Virus record (IMG/VR): IMGVR_UViG_3300042452_000139
Location: 1 to 41,832 of that record
DNA from: a virus
Direction: 5' to 3' (one strand)
DNA length: 41,832 nt
Shown here: positions 1-5,775 of the stretch, in pieces
How the letters are laid out: each line of letters opens with the position of its first letter
Numbering within the stretch: position 1 is the stretch's first letter
Made by a program: the position numbers and the translations under genes
Notes under the pieces: model-generated
Seen by the model: only the letters and a program-made list of their open reading frames with translations
Told to the model about the DNA's origin: nothing
The model's database searches: none

Positions 1-25
1 CAAGCGCCTTCTTAGCGTAAGACAT
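1..25 (-). CDS. Start of an unidentified gene, cut by the window edge
   Basis: An ATG at 25-23 on the minus strand opens a frame (MSYAKKAL...) that continues beyond base 1. A GAGGA Shine-Dalgarno lies 6 bases upstream of it. The only upstream promoter-like element is GATAAATA at 172-165, which would give a leader of about 130 bases that can fold into a long hairpin (see 30-111). Eight codons are too few to identify the product; a late gene is inferred from the promoter type. Confidence 0.5.
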
Positions 26-29
26 AAAA

Positions 30-111
30 AGTCCTCTATGACTCAGTGTGTACTAAACGAAACAAACTAAAGTTGTTTAAAAGTAAAGTATTCACCAAGT
101 CACAGAGGACT
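30..111 (-). promoter_or_regulatory. Leader hairpin covering the RBS of the leftmost gene
   Basis: On the minus strand, bases 111-98 (AGTCCTCTGTGACT) pair with 43-30 (AGTCATAGAGGACT) over 14 base pairs with one G-U wobble. The 3' arm contains the GAGGA Shine-Dalgarno of the gene starting at 25. The 54-base loop holds a second small stem (AAACAA with TTGTTT). Five T residues follow the 3' arm. Seen directly; a role in translational control or attenuation is inferred. Confidence 0.6.
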
Positions 112-164
112 CGGGGTATGTAGATTCAGACCATTTAAGATCAAGAATCAGTATTGATTTTAAC

Positions 165-172
165 TATTTATC
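165..172 (-). promoter_or_regulatory. Candidate T4-type late promoter GATAAATA
   Basis: GATAAATA at 172-165 on the minus strand overlaps the lysozyme stop codon and is one base from the T4 late consensus TATAAATA recognised by gp55. It faces the truncated gene at 25. Confidence 0.5.
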
Positions 173-839
173 CTTTTTTCCATGCTTCACCTTCTGCCTT
201 TCTTCTACGTGCTAGTCCTGCTTCTACATTTGAACCAGGATTGCGGTAGAGATAAAGAGCATCGGGAACTAAATCCCACTCCTTATTCTTCAAGCGTTTA
301 GTAATAGTATTAAAGTTATCACCACCGTAGAAACCAGCGCCGAGATTATAAGCAAAGCTGAGAAGAGCGCCTCTTTTTCCATCTGACATTTCATTCCAAT
401 GTGGGATTTTACGTAATGAAGGAAGAAATTGATTCTTACACTGACTAATCAGTAGTTCATCTGCTTCTGCCTGAGTAATGGTATCGCCCATATGGAATGG
501 TGAACCGTCCTTTTTACGAGTTGAACCCCAACCAATTGTAATTGGAAGTCCACCAGTCAGAGGATCTGGATATGCTTTAAGGTGGCATCCTTCAAACTCT
601 TTAATGAGTTTTAGACCCATCATAGGCATATCGTCACCACCAGATACAGAAGCGGCAGCAGATGGTGCTGATGCTGGTGCCGCATTACCCTTTTTTCCGC
701 GATAAATGTCCGCCCAATCTACATCATCCTCAAGAAACTTAACAGGTAGATTATCTTCTAACCACTGAACTGCTTTTACGTGATTAGGATTCTTCTCGTC
801 ATAAAACTTGAAGAAGTTGTGTAGGTCAATTCTTGCCAT
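168..839 (-). CDS. GH24 T4/P22-type lysozyme (endolysin) with extra N-terminal module
   Basis: 223 residues. Residues 1-47 are a module shared with the C39-like protein at 938-1609. Residues 48-70 are an Ala/Ser/Pro-rich linker, and residues 74-223 are a GH24 muramidase domain. The GH24 signature is clear: LIKEFEG with catalytic-type Glu83, Asp92 in AYPDP, and Thr101 in ITIGWGS. The family cleaves the glycan strands of peptidoglycan, here most likely to lyse the host, although a tail-associated role is possible. No signal peptide is seen, so a holin would be needed. CGGAGG sits 5 bases before the ATG, supporting this start. The start overlaps the end of the 45-residue ORF at 826-963, suggesting one lysis operon. 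Confidence 0.9.
   Translation of the reverse strand: MARIDLHNFFKFYDEKNPNHVKAVQWLEDNLPVKFLEDDVDWADIYRGKKGNAAPASAPSAAASVSGGDDMPMMGLKLIKEFEGCHLKAYPDPLTGGLPITIGWGSTRKKDGSPFHMGDTITQAEADELLISQCKNQFLPSLRKIPHWNEMSDGKRGALLSFAYNLGAGFYGGDNFNTITKRLKNKEWDLVPDALYLYRNPGSNVEAGLARRRKAEGEAWKKG
743..829 (-). repeat. Duplicated N-terminal coding block, copy 1
   Basis: 87 bases match 1516-1602 with 12 mismatches and no gap (about 86 percent identity). Both copies encode the first ~30 residues (DLHNFFKFYDE...NHV.AVQWLEDNLP) of two different wall hydrolases. Confidence 0.85.
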
Positions 840-963
840 TTGATCCTCCGAAATACTTTTGATACAATTGATTTGCTTCTACATGCTTACCATGATTTGT
901 AAGATCCTTAATAACTTTAAGCATCTTTCTCTTGAAATTAGTCGAAGATTCTTCCCCACCCAT
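826..963 (-). CDS. Small hypothetical protein (45 aa) in lysis cassette
   Basis: The frame MGGEESSTNFKRK...YFGGSNGKN lies between the two wall-hydrolase genes and overlaps both (26 bases with the upstream gene's end, 14 with the lysozyme start). An AGGAGG Shine-Dalgarno with a 5-base spacer precedes ATG 963, which makes this start far better than the in-frame upstream alternatives. The protein is basic in the middle (KRKMLKVIKDL) and helical in character, with no transmembrane segment, so it is not an obvious holin. I do not recognise a family. Its position suggests a lysis or assembly accessory function (inference). Confidence 0.7.
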   Translation of the reverse strand: MGGEESSTNFKRKMLKVIKDLTNHGKHVEANQLYQKYFGGSNGKN

Positions 964-1609
964 CGTTTCCTCCTGGACACCAACGGTGCTTAAGAACTGC
1001 TTTGGTGTAAATGGTCTTCTTACCATTCGTTACAGGACCAGTATAGTTATCGTTTAGAGAACCATATGGATCATTGATGTAATATCCCTTACCATCCGGT
1101 GTCTTACCGATTACAACACACATGTGCCCACCAGTAGGTGCAGATAGAGAACCGCGATGCAGGATACCAATAACGACAGGCTTCCCAGCATCAAGACTCT
1201 TATCAATATCAGCAAAAGAAAGATTGTAACTGAAGTGTGACTTAATTCCATAACCTGCCAGAACTTTCGTCTGCACCGCATGGTCAGTCGTGTCGCCAAT
1301 CGCAAACACTTTCTTGACATATTCATCGTCGCCTTTGATGCTTCCTGGCTTGAGGAAAGCAAGGCACATAGCGCACGATGAACTGTTGCAAGTTCTATGT
1401 GCATCTCTGTAGTTATCTACTTGATTAAAGTATGGAACTGCAAGAACTTCTGGAGTTGGTGGTTTTGTTCTAAACATTCCAATCCAATCAGTCTCTGCAT
1501 CATCCAAAAATTGAGCAGGTAGGTTATCCTCTAACCATTGAACTGCTGCTACGTGATTTGAATTGTTTTCGTCGTAAAACTTGAAAAAGTTGTGAAGGTC
1601 AAGTGTCAT
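938..1609 (-). CDS. C39-like cysteine peptidase with the same N-terminal module as the lysozyme
   Basis: 223 residues. Residues 1-47 match the N-terminus of the lysozyme at 168-839. Residues 58-223 look like a Peptidase_C39_2 papain-like domain: Cys74 in TCNSSSCAM (the C-x-x-x-S-x-A-M pattern), His162 in TGGHMCVV and Asp180 in YINDPYG form the expected C-H-D triad. Such domains act as bacteriocin-type or peptidoglycan-peptide hydrolases. Two wall-acting domains on one shared targeting module suggests cooperative attack on host peptidoglycan, at lysis or from the virion. AGGAGAGG lies just before the ATG at 1609. The start overlaps the previous small ORF by 11 bases. Confidence 0.85.
   Translation of the reverse strand: MTLDLHNFFKFYDENNSNHVAAVQWLEDNLPAQFLDDAETDWIGMFRTKPPTPEVLAVPYFNQVDNYRDAHRTCNSSSCAMCLAFLKPGSIKGDDEYVKKVFAIGDTTDHAVQTKVLAGYGIKSHFSYNLSFADIDKSLDAGKPVVIGILHRGSLSAPTGGHMCVVIGKTPDGKGYYINDPYGSLNDNYTGPVTNGKKTIYTKAVLKHRWCPGGNDGWGRIFD
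1516..1602 (-). repeat. Duplicated N-terminal coding block, copy 2
   Basis: Partner of 743-829: 75 of 87 positions are identical without gaps. The nucleotide similarity as well as protein similarity argues for a fairly recent domain duplication or gene conversion. Confidence 0.85.
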
Positions 1610-1787
1610 CTTCCTCTCCTATGAACTCTAATGAGAAAATATCATGGTTTAAAATATCTGGATTCAACCATTCACTAAATTCAGATTGAATCGCATGGGC
1701 ATTCTCGAGATTTTCTTCACAGAGAGTATGAATGCGGTCAACTGCCCAATCATGAGTTGTCTGAAGAGTCTTTTCCAAAGTTTCCAT
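1599..1787 (-). CDS. Small acidic hypothetical protein (62 aa)
   Basis: The frame METLEKTLQ...FIGEEDDT sits between the GIY-YIG gene (38-base overlap) and the C39-like gene (11-base overlap). It is acidic, predicted mostly helical, and ends in EEDDT; there is no transmembrane segment. GAAAAGA a few bases upstream is only a weak ribosome-binding site, so expression may depend on translational coupling with the upstream gene. No family recognised. Reality is supported by its fit into the gap and the chain of overlaps rather than by homology. Confidence 0.6.
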   Translation of the reverse strand: METLEKTLQTTHDWAVDRIHTLCEENLENAHAIQSEFSEWLNPDILNHDIFSLEFIGEEDDT

Positions 1788-2199
1788 AATCTTTTCGCAT
1801 ATAGCGTCCTAGAATATTGCTATTGTAGTACGCCGGCGTTCCATCGTCAAGAGACTCGATCAACACATTATTTAGGAAGAGCTGTTTTGTCTCTTCGTAA
1901 TTGCATTGTCCTTTTGTTCTATGGAGACTAAGTATTGTTCTGTTGCAGGATGCTTTGCCCCAAAGTTTAACATCGGCTTTGAGTTCGGGACATGATCCAT
2001 AATAATTTTTCCAATCTGACTCTGATTTAACCTTTCTAGATTTTCCCTTCGGTGTGCGGAAAGACCAGAAATATTTTCTACCAATATAACTACGACCAGT
2101 TTTATTGCAATGAATATGATATACAAAACCAAAATTATCTTGAATATCAGAAGACTCAAAAATTTCCCCATTGAATCTCCAAGGGTTTTCATAACTCAT
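1750..2199 (-). CDS. GIY-YIG-like putative endonuclease
   Basis: 149 residues. The stretch FGFVYHIHC..TGRSYIGRKYF (about residues 23-44) is a degenerate GIY-YIG signature (first motif FVY, second YIG, with Arg41 following). Later conserved-looking elements are ESDWKNYYGS, RTILSLH and TPAYYNSNIL, which I associate with small free-standing phage endonucleases annotated as Seg/GIY-YIG-like. It probably nicks or cuts DNA and may promote its own spread (inference). A late-type promoter GATAAATA lies 23 bases upstream of the ATG. Placed directly upstream of the lysis genes, it has no evident intron around it. Confidence 0.75.
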   Translation of the reverse strand: MSYENPWRFNGEIFESSDIQDNFGFVYHIHCNKTGRSYIGRKYFWSFRTPKGKSRKVKSESDWKNYYGSCPELKADVKLWGKASCNRTILSLHRTKGQCNYEETKQLFLNNVLIESLDDGTPAYYNSNILGRYMRKDYGNFGKDSSDNS

Positions 2200-2222
2200 A
2201 CTATAAGATCTTTATGAGCTAC

Positions 2223-2230
2223 TATTTATC
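2223..2230 (-). promoter_or_regulatory. Candidate late promoter GATAAATA for the GIY-YIG gene and lysis cassette
   Basis: GATAAATA at 2230-2223, 23 bases before the ATG at 2199. It lies back to back with the plus-strand element at 2285-2292, making this a divergent late promoter region. Confidence 0.6.
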
Positions 2231-2278
2231 TTCAACGGGAACAAAGCGATTCTACTTATGTTTTGAGTGTTTGTCAAG
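2226..2278 (+). repeat. 53-bp upstream module, copy B
   Basis: Matches the minus strand of 38858-38910 without gaps at 43 of 53 positions: a perfect 20-mer at 2226-2245, a diverged 25-base middle (15 of 25) and a perfect TTGTCAAG at 2271-2278. Both copies point toward the following gene (here the plus-strand gene at 2316). TTGTCA resembles a sigma-70 -35 box. Confidence 0.85.
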
Positions 2279-2284
2279 GGGGTT

Positions 2285-2292
2285 GATAAATA
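2285..2292 (+). promoter_or_regulatory. Candidate late promoter GATAAATA, plus strand
   Basis: GATAAATA, 23 bases upstream of the ATG at 2316, the same spacing as the other late-type elements of this window. It follows directly after the repeated 53-bp block. Confidence 0.6.
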
Positions 2293-2315
2293 TTCAATAA
2301 AGTCTTATACTAGAA

Positions 2316-2660
2316 ATGTCAGTATATGTAAGAAATCTTGTAATAGATACCAATGACGATTTTAGTGAAATATTTGAACTCGAACAGTCAGGAGGACTAC
2401 CAGTAAATCTTACTGGTTTTGGTGCAAGTTGTTATATGAGAAAAAGCCCTGAAACATCTTCATATGTTGGTTTTGGAGTATCTTTTTTAGATAGAGCGAA
2501 TGGAAAAATACAAATATCAATGGCAAGTACTATTAGTTCAACGGTTAAACCTGGAAGATATGTTTATGATGTTTTGCTGATACGTCCAAATGGGAATAAA
2601 GCAATTGGTGTTGAGGGAAATGTTTTAGTAAGAGCGGGAATATCCACTGGGTGTTTTTAA
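2316..2660 (+). CDS. Probable virion/baseplate beta-sandwich protein, paralogue 1
   Basis: 114 residues, one of only two plus-strand genes here. Pattern: DFSEIFELEQSGG.PVNLTGFGASCYMRK, then GKIQISM.STISSTVKPGRYVYDVLLIRPNG and a VEGNVLV end. This resembles the small beta-sandwich domain found in phage tail or baseplate proteins (BppU-N-like: dLTG...R..., PG.Y.YDl....G...). The next gene has the same pattern at clearly lower than identity level, so the pair is a tandem duplication. No Shine-Dalgarno is visible before the ATG; a late promoter sits 23 bases upstream. Virion role is inferred. Confidence 0.75.
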   Translation: MSVYVRNLVIDTNDDFSEIFELEQSGGLPVNLTGFGASCYMRKSPETSSYVGFGVSFLDRANGKIQISMASTISSTVKPGRYVYDVLLIRPNGNKAIGVEGNVLVRAGISTGCF

Positions 2661-2684
2661 AAATAAATAATTAAAAAGTAAAAA

Positions 2685-3026
2685 ATGACAGTATACACCA
2701 GTAATATTCTTATTCATACTGGAACAGACTTTGAGCAATCTTTCTTATTAGAAGATAGTCAAACTAATAGTGCTCTTAATTTGACTGGGTATCAAGGGTG
2801 TGCCCAACTTAAAAAATACGAATCTTCATCAAAAAGTGCTGATTTTACGATAGAATTTAGTAGCGATAGAACAACTGGTAGGGTTAAACTTCTTCTTAGC
2901 GCCACGTCCAGTGCAGCACTTAAACCAGGAAAATATTTTTACGATTTACTTTTAAGAAAACCAGACGGAACCACAACAAGAGTTATAGAAGGAACTGCGT
3001 TAGTTAAAAAATCAATCACAAGATAA
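2685..3026 (+). CDS. Probable virion/baseplate beta-sandwich protein, paralogue 2
   Basis: 113 residues. It aligns along its whole length with the preceding gene: V-Y-x-x-N-I at the start, DFEQSFLLED, LNLTGYQGCAQL, GRVKLLLSATSSAALKPGKYFYDLLLRKPDG and VIEGTALV. Similar proteins occur in cyanomyoviruses as small structural proteins of unknown role. AATAAATA at 2662-2669 could be a weak late promoter, otherwise it is cotranscribed with its paralogue. A bidirectional terminator follows directly. Confidence 0.75.
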   Translation: MTVYTSNILIHTGTDFEQSFLLEDSQTNSALNLTGYQGCAQLKKYESSSKSADFTIEFSSDRTTGRVKLLLSATSSAALKPGKYFYDLLLRKPDGTTTRVIEGTALVKKSITR

Positions 3027-3027
3027 T

Positions 3028-3055
3028 AAAAAAGAGGGTTTCGACCCTCTTTTTT
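3028..3055. terminator. Bidirectional intrinsic terminator
   Basis: AGAGGGT-TTCG-ACCCTCT hairpin at 3033-3050, flanked by A6 on the left and T6 on the right, so it works on both strands. It separates the convergent plus-strand pair and the minus-strand gene ending at 3066. Confidence 0.9.
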
Positions 3056-3065
3056 GAAAATTGGA

Positions 3066-5339
3066 TCAAACTCCTGGAAGACCAGGTGTAACTACGGGAC
3101 CTTGACCTCTTTTTAATCTTCCGATGGATTTTGAAGTAGCATCTTGCAATTTGTTTATTGCATCAGTATCTCCATGATATCCCTGTCTCTGGTCATCAAC
3201 TACCTTAGCAGCTCTTGCAGCAATTGCACTTTGCTCAACAATGTTTTGAATATGTTCAGCATCCATTTGCATCATTACATAATGTGCCTCTGAGAGAGTG
3301 TCAGCGTGCCCTTCCGAAAGAAGGTAGTCAAGAACAATATCATATGCTTCTTTTTTCACTGGTTCCTCCTTTTTCTTTGGAAGTGGATTTTTAGAAATAG
3401 TTTCGGCAGTCTTATTCATTACAGCATCTTTACTTACCTGAATTTTTGGTTCTGGGGATCTTCCAGCATACTGATTTTGAGATAATGATTGCTGCCCAAG
3501 TCCAAGATCCTTTACTGCTGGTGCCTGAACAGTAGGAGTTACAGGCAGTCTACTTCTCATATCCTTCATCAAAGGATTATCAGTCTGAGCAGTTCCACGA
3601 ATTCTTGCTCTTTCATCTGCGGCAGCAGCAAGTTTTGTATTTGATTTTCTCCAAATATCCATACCCATATCCCTTACCTTCGCCATCTGAGCAGGGTCTC
3701 CGCTCTTTCTAGCATCGGCAGCAGCCTTCATATACGCCGCTACTGGTGATGGTTTGGGTGCCGCAGGAGCGGGCGCAGAGGGTGCTGAGGTTGTGGAAGA
3801 AGGTCTAGCGGGGGTGGTAGCAGGTGCTGCTGGTGCAGTTGCAGCAGGTCTAGGAGGGGTGGCAGCAGGTGCTGCTGGTGTAGGGGCAGGTTTCTGTCCT
3901 ACTTTATTTCCTTGCGGACCAGTTCCTGGTTGTGCAGCATTTGGAGGAAGTCCAGGTACGGGAGGTTTTGCTGCTGGTTGAGTTGGTTTTGGTTGAGATG
4001 GTTTTGCTGGTTGTTGAGATTTTAAACGATTATAGCGATCAATGGCAGTTTGAGTTGGGGTAACTTCTGTTTCTTTTCTTTTTCCATTTTCATAAGTAAC
4101 ATCATACCATTTATCACCTTTCTTAGCTAAAACTTCATCTAACTGATTTTTATTTTCATATTCATAACTATTGTATACTGGTTTACCAGTCGTTGAATCT
4201 ACTGCACCAGTTCTACCAGTTCCACTAGTTCCCTGTAAAGACTTTCTTTTTGTTTCAACTTTTGCTTGTGTCTCTGCACCAGCTTGCTTCATTTGTCTTC
4301 CTAGTTCATACATACCAGGAGCAGTATCTGAACCAAGTTTTCCTGCTACACGAGCACCAGTTTGTAAAAGATTTCCATATGCACCCTGAGCAACTCCACT
4401 AATTTTTTGAATATCCGATGGTCTACCAGTAGCTAAATTATATACATCTACTCCCAAAGCAGGTGTTGCCAAAGAAGTGAAAGTTGGTAATGCACCATAT
4501 TTTAAAACAGCCTTTCCTTTTGGTCCAGGTGTTAAAGCAGTCTTAACCTTTGAAGCGGTATCTGATACTGCCTTTGATGCTTGACTTAATTTATTTCTCA
4601 AACCAATACTTGGCCAACCTTGCTGCCCAGATGGTTTTGGAGTTCCTGATGGTGCTGCTGGTGTTGTTGGTGTTTGTGTTGTCGATCTTTGAGAAAGTCT
4701 CTGTCTAGCAGCTTGCGATCTAGAAGATGCTGATGCTTGTGTTGCAGCAGATGGTTGCTTGCCTAGTTTACCAAACCAATCACTTGCTGCTTTCCAAGTT
4801 TGTGTAACAATACCACCTTGTTGTGGTTGAGCAGTTGGTAATGGTTTAGATGGTTTAACAGGTTTTACACCAGGTCCTAATGCACTCAGTGATGGTTTTG
4901 CTGGTGCTGGCGCAGCAGCTGGTGCTCCAGGTTTTACCAGAGGAGCTTGGATAATACTCGGTTTTGGACTCTTTGTTGCAGTGGTTACTGCTTGTTGAAC
5001 TTTTTTAGCACCAGGTAAAAATCTTGCAAGACCGCTCAACAATCCCAAATTTTCTTGAAAGAAATTATCTACCTCTTCTTCATTTAATACTTCTTCATTT
5101 AGAGAAGTGAAGAAAGAATTAATTTTATCTAACTCTGGATTTAAAACGTTATCTACAAAAGATTCATATATTTCTTCCCAACTATGATCACTAAAATCCC
5201 ATCCTTCATCTACAAGACTATTAATAGTCCCAGTAACTTCTTCTAACAGTTGATTAAGAAAAACTTCTTCCTCTTTAACATAGACTGAATCATAAGCTTC
5301 GTATAGATCACGAACTGTTTTTGATGTAAATGAAGACAT
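3066..5339 (-). CDS. Large low-complexity putative packaged virion protein
   Basis: 757 residues. Order: an N-terminal helical segment TVRDLYEAYDSVY (residues 8-20) with the protease-like site L12-Y-E14/A15; an acidic helical region to about residue 105; long Pro/Ala/Thr/Lys-rich disordered tracts; a conserved-looking block AYMKAAADARKSGDP..MRSRLP; and from residue 664 a module (EAYDIVLDYLLSEGHADT...) shared with the proteins at 33699 and 34087. The T4 gp21 prohead protease cuts after L/I-x-E, so this may be a processed internal head protein. AATAAATA late promoter 28 bases upstream. Function beyond virion association is unknown. Confidence 0.8.
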   Translation of the reverse strand: MSSFTSKTVRDLYEAYDSVYVKEEEVFLNQLLEEVTGTINSLVDEGWDFSDHSWEEIYESFVDNVLNPELDKINSFFTSLNEEVLNEEEVDNFFQENLGLLSGLARFLPGAKKVQQAVTTATKSPKPSIIQAPLVKPGAPAAAPAPAKPSLSALGPGVKPVKPSKPLPTAQPQQGGIVTQTWKAASDWFGKLGKQPSAATQASASSRSQAARQRLSQRSTTQTPTTPAAPSGTPKPSGQQGWPSIGLRNKLSQASKAVSDTASKVKTALTPGPKGKAVLKYGALPTFTSLATPALGVDVYNLATGRPSDIQKISGVAQGAYGNLLQTGARVAGKLGSDTAPGMYELGRQMKQAGAETQAKVETKRKSLQGTSGTGRTGAVDSTTGKPVYNSYEYENKNQLDEVLAKKGDKWYDVTYENGKRKETEVTPTQTAIDRYNRLKSQQPAKPSQPKPTQPAAKPPVPGLPPNAAQPGTGPQGNKVGQKPAPTPAAPAATPPRPAATAPAAPATTPARPSSTTSAPSAPAPAAPKPSPVAAYMKAAADARKSGDPAQMAKVRDMGMDIWRKSNTKLAAAADERARIRGTAQTDNPLMKDMRSRLPVTPTVQAPAVKDLGLGQQSLSQNQYAGRSPEPKIQVSKDAVMNKTAETISKNPLPKKKEEPVKKEAYDIVLDYLLSEGHADTLSEAHYVMMQMDAEHIQNIVEQSAIAARAAKVVDDQRQGYHGDTDAINKLQDATSKSIGRLKRGQGPVVTPGLPGV

Positions 5340-5367
5340 TTTTTATTGTTGTTAAATCCTTATACTT

Positions 5368-5375
5368 TATTTATT
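5368..5375 (-). promoter_or_regulatory. Candidate late promoter AATAAATA
   Basis: AATAAATA at 5375-5368, overlapping the stop codon of the gene at 5374-5775 and 28 bases upstream of ATG 5339. Confidence 0.5.
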
Positions 5376-5775
5376 AAAAAGACCTTCCGAGCATTTGAGT
5401 ATATCCTTGTGGATTTGCTTTATATGCTTTCTCGTGCTCTTTACCAACTGCCCTATCAGATTTTCTTAAAGTTTTACTTGAACCTATGATATTATGACCA
5501 AATCCAGCAGCCTGACTTACTCCTGGTGGGGTAATGGCGGAAGCAGCACCAAGACCTCTTTCAATAGGACCAATATTTGGATCATCGGTTGTTGCTTTTT
5601 CTGCACCAGAAACTCTATTAAGAGCAATATTTAAAGCTCCACCAAGAACACGACTCGTTGTTCTAACTACAGGATTTTGGGTTACCTTTTTTACTAGTGG
5701 GTTATTTAATGGATTTCCAATCTTAAATTCATCCAACTGATATGCTTCTTGATAAAACTGTTTAAATGTTTTCAT
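5374..5775 (-). CDS. Putative capsid-targeted internal protein (133 aa)
   Basis: I start it at ATG 5775, which forms an ATGA overlap with the previous stop; an upstream in-frame extension to 5808 would lie inside that gene. The N-terminus MKTFKQFYQEAYQLDEF is strikingly like the T4 internal protein III capsid-targeting peptide MKTYQEFIAEA: same length up to the E10-A11 cleavage position. The rest is basic with a hydrophobic, Gly/Ala/Pro-containing middle (ERGLGAASAITPPGVSQAAGFG) and a Lys-rich end. Likely incorporated in the prohead and processed; function after injection is unknown (inference). Confidence 0.75.
   Translation of the reverse strand: MKTFKQFYQEAYQLDEFKIGNPLNNPLVKKVTQNPVVRTTSRVLGGALNIALNRVSGAEKATTDDPNIGPIERGLGAASAITPPGVSQAAGFGHNIIGSSKTLRKSDRAVGKEHEKAYKANPQGYTQMLGRSF

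Noticed and set aside
2283-2311. TTGATA - 17 bases - TATACT sigma-70-like promoter on the plus strand
   Set aside because: Good boxes, but transcription would start at about 2318, inside the gene's start codon at 2316. The late element GATAAATA within the same bases gives a sensible leader, so I prefer that.
3754-3981. Gly/Ala-rich plus-strand frame
   Set aside because: Reverse complement of the Pro/Ala-rich repeats of the protein at 3066-5339; low complexity only.
3770-3990. Tandem repeat in the Ala/Pro/Thr-rich tract
   Set aside because: Repeated GCAGGTGCTGCTGGTG-like words are codon-level low complexity of a disordered linker, not a regulatory repeat or CRISPR. No CRISPR array found in the window.
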